A DNA stretch of 64,000 bases. It comes from Gautieria morchelliformis. Taxonomy: Eukaryota; Basidiomycota; Agaricomycetes; Gomphales; Gomphaceae. Each line of letters opens with the position of its first letter. The first letter of the stretch is position 1. The notes below the pieces were generated by a model. The model was given only the letters and a program-made list of their open reading frames with translations. It did no database searches and had not been told where the DNA came from. This document shows, piece after piece, positions 1 to 11,421 of this stretch. Location: assembly GCA_015179125.1 (NCBI GenBank), contig WHVA01000365.1, positions 54,383 through 118,382 on the forward strand, written 5' to 3'. The translations under genes and the position numbers were made by a program.

Positions 1-808
1 GGGCTCACAGATGAACAAGGAATCGTCCACCCAATGGAAGACAACTTTGAAACCGTAGCCGGCCAGTATGTCAACTATGGTGTTGGCAATGGTGCCTTGG
101 ATGCCGCCAGCTGTGGCAAGCCCGAACGGTAGTATGTGGTCCACGTAAATGTGATTGCGCCATGCTACCGCGATGTAGCGCTTGTGCGCCGGTAACATGG
201 GGCACGTTTGATAAGCCTTTTGCAGGTCTAGGCATGCCGCCTTAGTCCCGGGTGGTGTGGTGGCTAGCTGTGGGGGGGGGGGGGGGGGTGCGTCAGCATG
301 ATGTGCGACAGATGAGCATGGATGGTAGGGCAAGCAGTGAATGATGGTGACTCTCTAATTTTTTTTTTGTTGTGGACGTGTGTGTGTGCAGGTGAAATGT
401 GAGAGTGTGTGATTCCATGAGAAGGCGTGTTGTGACGTGTATGATGTGTATTCATCGTGTGGGCACCACACGTGTGGCATGTGTGGTGGATGTGGGTATG
501 AAGGTGCCTGGCGTACTCACATATTGGGCAACCATCCATTCCAAACCCCAGCTGGTCGGGAAGTCATCCGAGTCCAGCATGTCGTTTACTGAGACTCCAT
601 GAGCGTCCCTCTTCCAGGTGTTCCTGATGAGACACCATTTTGCTGAGCCGGGCTCTTTCTCTACTAGACCCAGTGGCGAGGTACGGAAGTGGCTGCCGAA
701 GATTGTTCGTGCCTCTTCAATGGTGAAAGGGCCTGTCATGCGGCCAGTGTCAATCTCCTCCTGGAGGTGTTCGTTGATGACGTCTGGGTGGTCTAGGGCA
801 GACTTCAT
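1..808 (-). CDS. DIRS-like reverse transcriptase, partial, intron-containing
   Basis: The exon from 808 down to 521 encodes the RT N-terminal part (HPDVINEHLQEEID, then SPLGLVEKEPGSAKW, then DFPTSWG). Its reading frame leaves the RT pattern at GTGAGT (515-520) and resumes after a CAG at 268-270 with TTPPGTKAACLD, so 268-520 reads as a 253-nt GT-AG intron. The exon from 267 to base 1 carries motif A (ACLDLQKAYQ) and the catalytic motif C (HWVDDSLFI) without stops. The intron has a run of about 18 C on the coding strand just before its 3' splice site. A second oligo-C tract with a CAG at 810-812 lies just upstream of the ATG at 808, so the RT exon probably starts there by splicing. The visible RT catalytic aspartates are intact. 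Enzymatic competence is inferred; the rest is off-window. Confidence 0.65.
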
Positions 809-979
809 GCTGGGGGGATGAATGTCTTGGTGAGGGGGGGGGGGGGGGGGAGAGGCACGGATCGGAGATCCTTGTGTGATATCAAGTTTTCAACATTAGG
901 GTAGAGGGACATAAGATTGAAATGTTTGAGCAATTGACTGAAGATGGGTGCTATGTGCGGCATTACGATTCTGAGTCGT

Positions 980-2199
980 TCAGACTCTAGGGCAGTTGAT
1001 CACCCTGTGTGACCCTGCAAGGCACAGGGTGCAGCGGTGGGGGGGGTGGCCTTCGGTGGTGGCAGTGAAGGCCCCAGTGAGGCTGTATTTGAAACACACA
1101 GCGGTGGAGTCTGTGTCATAGAAGAGCTTCTTGTCCCTAGCTGAAACATTAGTTTTGCGGTCGGTGTGGCCGTGTAAGGTTGTGGATGTGCATTGGATGG
1201 AGATGTGTGAGTTACTGAGGCAGCATTTAAGACAGAGCTTAGGCCTTGCGTCCTGCTCTGCCTTGGGCTGAAAGGGCGCCGGGGTGTGTGTGTTGGTGTG
1301 GCGCGAACCGCCGGCCTCACTAGGACCCGGGACATTGTACGGCTGGTAACGGTAAGGGTTCCTGCTGGGTGGTGCGCGAGGGTGGACTGCCAGTTCCGTG
1401 CAGACCGACGCTTTTATCATTTCGGTTATCCTCTCCTCATTTACCTCTCTGTCCACGAGTAGCCACGCTTCTGAGTACTCGGCGCTGCGAGTGTCTGGTG
1501 AGAAAGGCTTGTCGAAGAGCTGCTGCTGCATCTTGGTGTCCATCTGCAGGAATGTCTTGAATGCAGACTTCATGCGTGGGTCCGTACTGCAGTGGTTGAA
1601 GTGTTCAGCCCATGCAAGTGGTAGCTTAGATCCAGGTGCCATGCATAGTTAGAGGCATCTGACGAAGTTGTGATAAGCTTCGCTGAATAACGTAAAATCC
1701 AGCTGGCGTTCGTCAATGAAGTTAGAAGGGTCGATCAGGCATATGGACTTAGTCATTGACTTCATGGTTTTTAAGTCCAGCTCCAACCTGATGTGCCTGA
1801 TGCGGTCCATGCTCTCGCTCAGGAAGAATGAGAGTGGAATGTACACGCGTGCCCTGACCATGGTGATGAGTTGCGCCGGTATCGTGTGGTTGCTCGGCTG
1901 TTGGGTGTTGGTGGCTGCGTCCGCATCACAGAAGGCGTACGTGGGTGCGGGGTTAGGTGGGGCGGTCGTTGTTGCCGCCGTTGCCGTGTTGAGTTGGGAG
2001 GGTACGGGTGGATGGTTGGCAGATGTTGGTGGGGAATAGGGTGTAGGGTGGGGTTGGATGCTTGGGTGGGTGCGCTGTTAGGGGGAGCAGGTGCGTTGTG
2101 GGGGTTGGGATTGGGGTTTTGGGACTGTAGGTACAGGGAGGCGAGGTCAGTTTCGGTCAGCAGGTCCTCGTCCTCTGATACGTTGGGCTCGTTCCCCAT
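980..2199 (-). pseudogene. Gag-like protein of the DIRS-like element, interrupted
   Basis: The C-terminal reading frame (1642 to 980) ends with HRCTLCLAGSHRVINC, a CX2CX4HX4C zinc knuckle typical of nucleocapsid proteins, and includes a central segment KLPLAWAEHFNHC. Immediately upstream, the frame 1861 to 1652 (RARVYIPLSFFLSESMDRI) is in the same phase and is separated only by a single TAA (1649-1651), so one nonsense codon splits the protein. Further upstream, a Pro/Thr/Asn-rich segment is open in two overlapping frames between about 2199 and 1819. This implies a frameshift or an unrecognised intron. The order (acidic/proline-rich N-terminus, globular middle, CCHC end) fits the Gag of basidiomycete DIRS-like elements. 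No independent start is certain. Confidence 0.55.
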
Positions 2200-2504
2200 T
2201 CGTCGCCCGGCTCTGACGGTGTTCCTCGCTGAGGTGATCCCGTTGAGTTGGTCGATGACCTGGCTCGAGGTCGGCCTCCTCGCCCGCTGGGTTGTGATGC
2301 CGGTGAGGTAGGTCTTCTGTGAGAGACACGTTGGGGTGCCGCCGACGCCGAAGGACCCAGGGTAGAGCTTGGCGGGGCCATGTTCCGGGGAGTGGTGTTA
2401 GAGGGAGCGCCGGAGTTAGGGTGCCTTGGCGCCGGTGTCGTTAGAAGATCGGGATGACCCGAGAAGCACTTGGGAATTCTAATTCTAATTTTAATACATT
2501 CCAC

Positions 2505-3339
2505 GATTTTATTTATTATAAAAAAAAAGTATTATTGAAAAAAAAAAAAAAAAAACTACAGATGGCGATGGCGATGGCGATGGCGGCGGCGAACAAAGAG
2601 TGCTTGTAGAGAGTTGCAGCGATGGTGCGCACAGTCCAACCCGGGGGCTGATTAAGAAGGCTTAGTAAGCTCCTACTATAAACAACGAATAGTTAGTCCG
2701 CCCCGAGCATTCCTTTCCCTTCGCCTCCATCTACCTCGACATAGATACAGGCGAAGACTTTCTTGTTAGTAATCGGGACGATGACACCGCCGAGGCAGAG
2801 CCGGCACGCACTTAGCCGGAGGTTCGAGATCGCTCTCGACCCCGGGTTGCTGGTGCACCGGCATCGCATCGGCACAGCAGCTCGAAGAGATTGGTAATAC
2901 AATGGACATCATATTTTGTATATAAGGCAGAACGATCTACTTGAGATCGTAGAATGTCAGACTATTATATCTCCTTCGTCCCACATTTCTCTTGGTATGG
3001 CCCCGCCGCCTTCATGTGCGACCAGTAGACGCGCGCGCTCAAGAAACCGTTGTCAGATCCTGAGTTCGACGGTGGAATCAACGAGTAAGTTTGCCTATTA
3101 TCTTCTACATAGGATGACAGCGTGCACGTACCTGAGTTCGAAGGTGGAATCAACGAGTAAGATTCCAACTTCGAACTCAGCCGCTATGTAGCTACTGGGA
3201 GCTGACTAATCGACAGATAACGACAACCGTTACTGTCTCTCTCTGTCAATGCGGCAACCAAGGGATGTACCTCGATACCACCTGTGCCTTTACACTCACT
3301 CCACCCAGTCAGCCCCGTCTTATGTGAGCGTCTCTGTAC
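2505..3339. other. Gene-free stretch with simple repeats
   Basis: Holds an A-rich tract (about 2520-2555), a short (GATGGC)n microsatellite (about 2562-2593) and the repeat/hairpin at 3059-3180 listed separately. Short open frames here have no recognisable domain. The 5' exons expected for the gamma-tubulin relic downstream were not found in it. Confidence 0.5.
3059..3180. repeat. Direct repeat pair with a 20-bp hairpin
   Basis: A 31-bp segment starting CCTGAGTTCGACGGTGG at 3059 recurs at 3131 with one mismatch. The second copy is followed by its own reverse complement: CTGAGTTCGAAGGTGGAATC (3132-3151) pairs with 3161-3180 across a 9-nt loop, with a single mismatch. Function is unknown. The pattern fits a small fold-back insertion or replication slippage. 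Confidence 0.7.
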
Positions 3340-4515
3340 TGAGACAAGGAGGCATCCTCGAGGACTGGGTGACAAAGGGCGGTGAGCGCAAGCATGTCTT
3401 CTTTTATCAAGCAGAAGACGGTCATTACATCCCCCGTGCTGCCCTAATTGATCTCGAGCCCCGTGTCAGTGCTGCTTGTTCCTCCATCACAGGCGCCCAA
3501 TTGACTCAGAGCGCCCCGTTCAGGTCATTAATACCATCCTGTCTGGACCACACGTAAATCTCTACAACCCTGAAAAAAATATTCATTTTTTTTTTCAAAG
3601 GAAGGTGGGGGAGCAGGTAATGGCTGGGCGCAAGGCTATGCAGCCGGCGAACGCATCTACGACGAGGTCATGGACATGCTCCATCGTGAGACAGAAGGCA
3701 GCAGCTCCCTCGAAGTAATCCATCTTGCTGTATACCCTGGGACTGAATTCCTCACTACATTCAGGTTTCATGCTCATGCACTCCATCGCAGATGGCACCG
3801 GTTCTGGCCTTGGATCCTACGTCTTGAACGGCTCAACAATCGTTCCCAAAGAAGCTGATGCAGCCTACTCTGTCTTCCAAAACCACCAATAAGTCGATAT
3901 CGTCTTTCAGCCCTGCAATTCCCTTCTCACCCTCAAATGCCTCACGAAACACACCCACTCACTCGCCGTGTTCGGCAATAACGTCCTCGCGCGCATATCG
4001 ACAGAGAAGCTCTATACTTACAGACGCCAAGCTTTGATCAGTCCGATCAGTTGGTGAGTTATAAAGTTGTGTTCTATGCTTTACACGTGTGGCACGTGCG
4101 TAGACCATGCAGCTAAGCGGTTTTCCACCAGGTAGCAACGGTAATGGCGGCAAGCACACAGACGCTGCGCTATCCCGGCCCTATGTACAACGACCTTCTC
4201 AGCCTTATCGCTCTCCTCATCTCTAGCTCACGCTGCCGCTTCCTCTTGACCTCCTACACCTCTTTCACAGGCGACCAGATTGATCAGGCGTTTCCTCACC
4301 CACAACTTGATCCTGGTCCACACCCATTCTCTTGTTTACCTCACCATCCGTTCATCGCGTAGGCGAATCCCGTCCGTAAAGCAACAGTCCTCAACGTCAT
4401 GCGGCGCCTCCTCCAACCCACGAACCGTATTCTCTCGATGACGCCCAGTAAGACCGCGTGCTACATCTCCACCCTTAACATCATCCAGGGTGACGTCGAC
4501 CCTACTGATGTACAT
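3340..4515 (+). pseudogene. Gamma-tubulin pseudogene, introns retained, C-terminus missing
   Basis: Stretches in order match gamma-tubulin, the microtubule-nucleating GTPase of the spindle pole body. They are: [86 protein letters not shown] (the tubulin GTP-binding signature), [33 protein letters not shown], and [16 protein letters not shown] through [13 protein letters not shown]. Several GT-AG introns can still be placed (for example 3465-3523 and 4054-4131), so the copy is not retroprocessed. Damage includes a frameshift in an expanded T tract (about 3585-3597), a one-base loss at the donor near 3713 and an in-frame stop at 3889-3891. Similarity ends near residue VDPTDVH; N-terminal residues before LEDW and everything C-terminal are missing here. 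A complementary C-terminal piece lies at 37.6 kb. Confidence 0.85.
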
Positions 4516-5546
4516 TTCTTCTTTCACATTACATCTGCTTTCCATACCCTTCACACCCTTTCTTCCCCCAGCGCCGTGCTTCTCTGTCCTTTTGTCTGTC
4601 TTTCCTTTCAGCCTGCACCTGCCCGTAACTCTACTCCCAAGTCTACCAATCCCTCCTGCATCCGCCCTTTACGTTCTCAGCGAAACTCGTGCCGTCAATG
4701 CATGAAGGGACAGGGGACTAGTCATAAACAGCTGAACGCTACTAAGGCTCCTAGACGACTCGATCGACTCGGCTCGACCGCTTACTGGCATCGTTATTAC
4801 GCAAGTAACTTACGGAAGGTGCTACCTTACGCCTGAAGCTGGCTGGGGAATACTCGGATGGCCAGGTTTGTCATGTCTGTTGGCTACTTTTATCTATGGT
4901 GTGGGTCAGGTACACCATATATTTGCATTAGGGTAGACTGACCTCGTCGCATCTTTGTCTTCCCTATGAGATAAACAGAACGCCTTTTACAAGTGCGGTT
5001 AAGACTCAACTGATATTCTTGTCCTGATGTTCAGGTGCCAGTTGACAGGTCGACATATCAGTAAAATATATAACTGAGCGCCTCACGGCGCCTGCTGCCC
5101 CAGGGTGTGAGTCGGTCTTACTCGAGGTGATGGTTCTAGTTCCCAATCCGAGTCGAATCTCCCCCTTGGAGTCCCTGCCCAGGATTGGCGGCGGAATTGC
5201 CACGCAGGGAATGCGCATGCCAGCAGCTACTACTTTCGATGTCATTGAAATAGGGGTGCGTTGGAAGTAACTGACGATAGGCTTCTAAGTTGGCATCAGT
5301 CAGCGCTATATCAGGACATGATCTAACGGTGTTATACATCAGTGTAGCCACTTCCATCGCTCCCGCCAGTTGCCGTACTGTACGAAATTGCTTCCGGGGT
5401 GCCTATAGGTATACATAGCCCTGCGGATGCGAACTAGGATCTTAACGTGACCAAGTATACTGCTTTGTGCGTTCCCGAGAAGCGCTTGTATACTCCGGTA
5501 TTCTTGTTCTTTACTCTACTTTCTCTGTTCGCCTACATGAGAACGC
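4516..5546. other. No recognisable gene
   Basis: About 1 kb after the gamma-tubulin relic. The proline/serine-rich open frames here overlap on several frames and show no domain. No repeat shared with the rest of the window was noticed. Confidence 0.4.
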
Positions 5547-7006
5547 ATGTCACCCATTGCCTCTGACGCATCGGAGCTTTATCTCTATCGCTATGTAATA
5601 GGTGCGTGGCATGATCATGGAAATTTGTGCAATCACGTCGAGCTCTCAGTACTGTAGCTTCAGTATATATCGTTCTACTCTTGGAACACTTGGCCTCTCT
5701 ACCTCAGGTTCGTAAGACTTTTAATATTAACTGCCATCTATGATCTTGTTTATGCAGGATATCGAGTTTATTTGGAGGCAGAAGACACCCGGAAGTTTAC
5801 CGCGATTTTTTTTCCTCTTGTATCGCTATTCCGCGATTGCTGGCCTTACCATTATCAATCATAGTGAGCATCCACCTGGCGTGTGTACTAGTTCCGGACT
5901 GACATGGTGTAGTGTTGGCGGGTATTTCACGTCCTTTGGAACGCAACATAAGTTGGGCAGAAAATTTCACTCAGCATGTGTCTGACAATTTGACTTCCAG
6001 CAGTCCGTCTGTCCCCGACTCTCTCATTCAAAACTAATGTTGTACTCAATTCAGCTGTAAACAAGCCATTGCTATGGCAGCCGCTCTGTCCATCTTTTCA
6101 ATAGGCATCGCGGATGCTCTCGTTATGCTACGAGTATCTGTTCTCTGGGGGCGCCAGCGTCTCATATTGTGTATTCTCCTTTTCTCGTTTTTCAGTACAT
6201 TTTCAGCCGCGGCTACATTTTTCGTCATCGTTGCAACAAAAATTGTTGGTATGTTGAGTTACTTGATTGTTATGGCTCGGATGTGCCAATGCTTGCCGCA
6301 GCAAGCACCTATGTCGGGTCACCTGTGATCATGTGCCTCTTCCCCGTTGCTGGCTTACATCAAACGACTGCCGGAGTATGGGTTCCGGGGGTGGGTTTCC
6401 AACCTGAGAATGCACCTTGACTGTGTGGCAGGTGCCATGGATTGTCGCTAAAACTCTTCTGGTAGATGGTCTTTGATGGTTTGGTGTTGTCTTTGGCTGG
6501 CTGGAATGCATGCGCACGACCTCGGACCCAACAGACTGCCTTCACTGTGGCATTATATCGGGATGGTGTTGTTGTGTTTCTGGTCTGTACAGCAGTAAAG
6601 CGGAACTAGCAGGAGAAAGCTAACATGGCATCCCAGATCCTGGCCGGTTTGTGAAAGAATTCCGCGAAATAGGAAATCATTGACATATCCTCCAGGCCTC
6701 TGCGCCGTTAGCCTGTTTGTTTCAGTATTCGGCAGTGAACTTTATCTTCTGGGACTCTGGTGAGAAACCAGATAAAATACCGAGAGACCACGAATCTTGA
6801 AGCTCACAACTACTAGCATATCATGGCCAATGTCGACGATCACGCTCAGCCGATTTATATTTCGTCTGCGCCGCCGCGAGAAGGGACTGGCCTTCCCCTC
6901 AAACCGCGCGGGCGACACCGCTGTCGCTGATGCCGATTCAGGATCGTGCGGTGTGCCGGAGGGTTCTTCTGTATCCGTTCAGGCGCGACATAACTCCTTA
7001 GATTGA
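5547..7006 (+). CDS. DUF6533-family multi-pass membrane protein, multi-exon
   Basis: The start MSPIASDASELYLYRYVI (5547-5601) joins across a short intron (5602-5642) to exon 5643-5707 (VYIVLLLEHLASLPQ). After a 50-nt intron (5708-5757) with a TTAAC branch-like site comes DIEFIWRQK followed by FFFLLYRYSAI. This pattern (hydrophobic helix, acidic turn, IW-R, then hydrophobic NRY-like segment) is the signature of the basidiomycete DUF6533 family of predicted integral membrane proteins of unknown function. A later exon (about 6053-6248) has CKQAIAMAAALSIFSIG, then LVMLRVSVLWG, matching the family's third helix, and an intron follows at 6249-6301. The probable last exon ends SRFIFRLRRREKG to a stop at 7004-7006. 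Exons between about 5862 and 6053 and between 6400 and 6800 are unresolved, so the gene may be intact or decayed. Confidence 0.5.
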
Positions 7007-8587
7007 ATTCGGAGGTAGCATATTTGCGAGGCGCAAAGTCAATTAGAGACCTCACGGCGACAGGAATCGGCCAATGCTGAGGGGGGAAGGAGCATAAAAC
7101 AATATAGTCGTAGGTCTGGGTCGATGTCAAGCATCTAGGAGCAAACCACGGTGTGTCCGTCACACACAGCCCGAGAAACGCAACGAAGGCAAGGCGTTAC
7201 AGAGGCAATGGTAGTACGGTATAGTCACATAAGTCATGATATGTCTGGGGATCTTCGTTTACCTAACATGAGGCATTCGAGTTCAGACCCAGAAGCGACG
7301 CAAAGCGTGTCCATATGACCATCAGGCGAGACTTGCATTGCACGGTCGAAGCGAACCATGTAGGAAGAAGTCCACTCCAACCTCTGTTGGCAGCTGTAGC
7401 CTTGCGAAGCGACTACGCGCGAATCATGCTATTCGTCACGTGCCGCGAAGAGAAGTTGATCCACTGCGAGCCCCTTAGGGTTTGAGAACATGCACAGTGT
7501 GTTTTGGAATAGAAAGGTACCAAGCGAAATGGGCCATTCGCATGCCCGTCAAATGGTTGGATCGGCAAAGCAGCCGCAGATCCGAATTTGGATTGTCGAA
7601 CCATCCGAACTCGAACATGTTAATTGAGCTAATACAAGTTTAGCAACCTATATATATATATGTCGCATCCAATGAGAACTTACAGCACAGAATCGTCTAT
7701 CGCCGCGACGAGCAATGGTATTCACGGATTCGTCGTAAATGTGCGAGTCGTTCTTAAATCAACAGTTGGACAACGCCGTTTCGTGAGCCTGTCAGAAAAA
7801 CATCGTTCTGGGTGTACACATCAAATAAGGCCGGATGTACAGAAAGACCCACGCACATGGTCACGGTGTAATAAGAGACATCGCTGTCACGTTATAAATG
7901 GGCTTGTAGATCACGGGTTATCTATGTCGATGATATGTAGGGTCATGCCTTGCATGCCTACATTATATTTGAAGTTTGCTTCGACTGAACCCATAAACTT
8001 ACTACACAAGCGTGAGGGAACGATCTTGAAATTGAGAAGATCGAACGTCATGCAACGGTAATAAACGTGATAATGTTCGGTGACGGCTGACCGCAAACGA
8101 ACATATTGACGTGATAAGCAAAGCACAGATATACCGGCAGGAACACACTGTTTGGAAGAGATATTGCATATGAGCGTTTTGTGAGTAGGTCCAAAGGATG
8201 TGTAGCTGATGTGAATATCAGCGTGGTACCCTCAGTACAGGTAGATGTGACGATATACGGGACAACACTCACACTACTATCTTATTAGACGCCCGGGCCT
8301 GTATTGAAGTAATCTGCATTCTAGCCATTGTGAGTCGGTGTTATGTCCAAGCACTGACAAGAAAAACAATGACTCACCCTTATATTTGCGGAAGAAAACC
8401 TTGGAAGCCACCTACAGATGCAGTTTTCTGTCCCTGGTCTTGTCCGGGTGTGGGTCAGAATATTTTTGCAACACATATGCCATAGATCACCCGTTTCCTC
8501 TCCATTAGATGCCATAATCACTTACGCACAGCGTTGCTGAGTATTCCTCCAAGCAAAGTCAGGCACGCCACGGCGCTCCTTATTACT
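7007..8587. other. No recognisable gene
   Basis: Roughly 1.6 kb of mixed composition. Open frames of up to about 130 codons on both strands (for example 7660-8061 plus) lack recognisable domains, exon-like structure or shared repeats. I see nothing supportable here. Confidence 0.4.
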
Positions 8588-9611
8588 TGTCAAGATTGGT
8601 TTTTAGGCGTTAATATCATGTATTAGTGAACACAGCGAATGCCCGAATAACTTGTGCGAATAAGTATGCCGTTCGGTGAATAAGTGAACCGATGAATGTT
8701 CACGAAACAAGAGGGTTGCCCGAACGGGGCTCACCCTATCTACAGTCGTAGCGAAATAGCTCGCAGCACTTGACGATGTAACGTGCAAGATATCGCGGAA
8801 GGGCTGTCTAAGTTTCGACGGTCCCTTCGCTGGCGAAGGTGCTCCTTCAGAGCCCTTCGCCAACAGCACAGAAAGTAGTTCGAAGGCAAGGTAACGAAGA
8901 CGAAGTATGAGAACTCACCAGTGATGCCTAAGTTCTTGGCTGGTCGAAGATAGAAATCTTCAAGGAGAGGCTCAAGACGATGATCACAGCGAGGTCAAGT
9001 TTGCACAAGATGGACAACGTATGATAATTGAACTGGGGAATATACGTGCGAATGTAAACTACTTATATCGAATGCTCGTAAGGTATCAGCGAATAGGAAA
9101 GAGGCCGTCACAAGTCAGGGTTGGATAGGGGTGCGCAGCCATGATACAACATAGATGAAATAAACATACAATAGAATGTAAGAAGAGGGAGAACATGAAA
9201 TGACGGAGAGTAGAGGTGGCGAAGGCATTTATGGACAAAACCATGTCTTGGGACCCGCGTACATGCTACCCTGCACGGACTCTTGGTCTACTGGGTTGAT
9301 TCCGCACGGCCTATGGAGGGGATGTCCTGCGAACATACTTTGACCATACGAATGCCCAATGGGGTTGGATTTAAGAAGATGATGGGGTTAATGATGGACC
9401 ATCATGCTGGGTGAATGGTATCGATCGTTTTTGATGGTGTGCCTGCTGGCGAATGATGCGAGCAGCGAATAGCCGTTCGGCGAAATGCAAGGAAGGGAGA
9501 ACAGAGGTGAGGAGAGGTCGAGGTGGAGGGTGAAGCTGAGCGAACACTGAGGAGGAGTAGCGAAAGGGAAAATGGGGATACCAAGGTGCAGGAAATGCAC
9601 AGGTCATGACA
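8588..9611 (+). mobile_element. Solo-LTR-like repeat, family 1 (TGTCAAGATTGG)
   Basis: Begins TGTCAAGATTGG and ends GGTCATGACA, giving the TG...CA ends of an LTR. It aligns by eye along its length with the copy at 36580-37517, sharing the block around AGTCAGGGTTGGATAGGGGTG and the segment encoding the same GGCCGTTCGGCGAA motif. No 5-bp target duplication was found (TTACT upstream, ACCCA downstream). It is therefore either an old copy with an altered flank or one end of a larger rearranged element. The LINE begins immediately after it. Confidence 0.6.
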
Positions 9612-9827
9612 ACCCAACTATTAGGACACCATCGGAAGAGGGTCGAGCAGAGGAGGTGGTAGGCCCAGTGATGACTGCCGAGTCAGTCCCAGGACGTCGA
9701 TAGTGCATTTGACGGCGCGGCTATGGTAGTTGGCACGAACAGCGAGAGTTGGTTGCTGAACATAACAATGGTGATCGGAAGGAGCACGAAGGTGGGGTGA
9801 GAAAATAGGAAAACTGAGCTTCTAAGT

Positions 9828-10510
9828 ATGGGAGATAAACGCGTCATGACAATACTACTCGATGCGGTGGCCGAGCTAGACCTACAGATGATCCTTCCAA
9901 AGGGGATACCCACGCTAAGAGCAATGGCCACCGGGAACTATACACGCGCAGATAATGTCTTTGCGTCTTCACCGCTAGCTGAAAGACTAACCAGCTGCAG
10001 GGCGGTGCCGGAGGAAAGACCCCCAAAGAGCGACCAATTCCCCATAGACACCACACTCGACATCACAGTGAAAGACAGCACACAGATAGTAAAGCCCAAC
10101 TTCAGACAGGTGGACTGGCGGGCCTACACAGAGCGGCTCAAGGAAAGGCTCGAGCAAGACATAAGTGCCCCGACACCGGCCACCCCTCAGCAGTTCCATA
10201 GCCACCTGAGGACGCTGACAGAAGCGATCGCAGACGTGACTGATGAGCTGGTACCTAGAAGCAGGCCGTCGCCATTCATGAAATGCTGGTGGTCACTACA
10301 GCTCACACAGATCAGAGCGGAGACGAGACAGCTGGGCAGAAGGTTGTATGCGAGGCGGAACGACTCAGCGGACACGGGCACATGAAGAATATAGAGTAGC
10401 CAGAGACCGATACACTGAGGCCATCGAAGGGTCGAAAAAGGATCACTGGAAGGATTTCCTGGCCAACATCGACCAAAAGACAATTTGGACGGCGCATCAT
10501 CAGACGCGAC
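9828..10510 (+). pseudogene. LINE endonuclease C-terminus and linker
   Basis: LQMILPKGIPTLRAMATGN, then ADNVFASSPLAER and RPPKSDQFPID, follow the end of the AP-endonuclease-like domain of LINEs. The SDQFPI motif sits where the catalytic SDHxP motif belongs, with Gln replacing the catalytic His. The linker (KPNFRQVDWRAYTERLKERL, then RRLYARRNDSADT) precedes the RT domain; a frame change near 10383 moves the sequence to a second frame (EEYRVARDRYTEAIEGSKKD). The His to Gln change and the frameshift argue for loss of function. Confidence 0.7.
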
Positions 10511-10529
10511 CGACGGGGGGTGAGCGCGA

Positions 10530-11421
10530 GTGCCGACACTGGTGACGACACGGGAAGATGGCACACGGCTGACAGCGGAAACAAACGAACAAAAGGTGAA
10601 CCTGCTCTTCAACACGTTCTTTCCAAAACCAGCCGCCATGATAGAACAAGTGCCGAGAGGCTACAAATATCCCGCACCAGCATTCAAATACCAACCGGTC
10701 TTGGACAAACAGATAAGGAGGGCTGTAGACAAGCTGAACACGTTCAAGGCCCTGGGGGAGAACAGTATCCCGAACATTCTCATTAAGCAGTGTATTAAAG
10801 TCCTACTCCCCTATATAGGGCCACTATTTCATGCGACTTTCGAATTGGAGGTGTACCCAGTGGAATGGAGGGACTCGATCACGAGAGTCCTGCGAAAACC
10901 GGCAAAGGCAGATTACACCATCCCAGGGGCGTACAGGCCCATCGCTTTGCTAGACACAATAGGAAAGGTTCTGTCAGCATGCGTGGCCGAGGACCTGGTA
11001 AAAATGGCGGAAAAGCACCACCTACTGCCCGACAACCATTTCGGATGTAGGCCAGGGCGGACCACGACCGACACCATACACTACATAGTAGGAGAGGCCA
11101 AAGATGCATGCAGGAAGGGGAAGGTGTTGGGAGTGCTGTTTCTGGATATCAAGGGGGCCTTCCCAAGCATCTTGTTAGACAGACTCACTCACAACATGCG
11201 CAGAAAAGGGATACCCCAAGAACATACAGACTGGATATGCTGGAAGGTGCAAGGCAGTCTCACAACAGTCAGTCTCGACGATTACACTTCGACGACCAGG
11301 CCAATAGAGCGCGGGATGGATCAGGGCTGTTCACTATCGGCAATCACATATCAATTCTACAACGTGGACCTGATAGACGTGGTAAAGAATAGAAAGGGGG
11401 AGGCCAGCGTAGGCTTCGTCA
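10530..11421 (+). pseudogene. LINE reverse transcriptase, truncated at the catalytic box
   Basis: Conserved LINE RT blocks are clear: LNTFKALGENSIPNILIKQC, RVLRKPAKADYTIPGAYRPI (motif 1-2 region), ADNHFGCRPGRTTTD-like PDNHFGCRPGRTTTD, GVLFLDIKGAFPS (motif A, catalytic Asp), and RGMDQGCSLSAI (motif B). After GEASVGFVN, where GFVDD (motif C) is expected, the sequence jumps directly into RNase H coding sequence in another frame. The thumb and connection segment is absent. The second catalytic aspartate pair is therefore lost at a deletion junction near 11420. Confidence 0.8.

Larger units (their letters stand above)
1..2504 (-). mobile_element. DIRS-like retroelement, truncated by window edge
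   Basis: A minus-strand element encodes, in transcription order, a proline-rich Gag-like region ending in a CCHC knuckle and then a reverse transcriptase whose catalytic core runs off the left edge. The RT sequence (motif A ACLDLQKAYQ, the block LPFGLATAGGIQG, and HWVDDSLFI) is the type found in DIRS-like (tyrosine recombinase) retroelements of basidiomycetes. The same LPFGLATAGGIQG block recurs in the second DIRS-like copy at 55.7 kb, where a tyrosine recombinase domain follows it. The expected RNase H and recombinase of this copy would lie left of base 1. No terminal repeats could be delimited; an A-rich tract and a short GATGGC repeat at 2520-2593 lie beyond the Gag end. Family assignment is by motif recognition. 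Confidence 0.7.
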
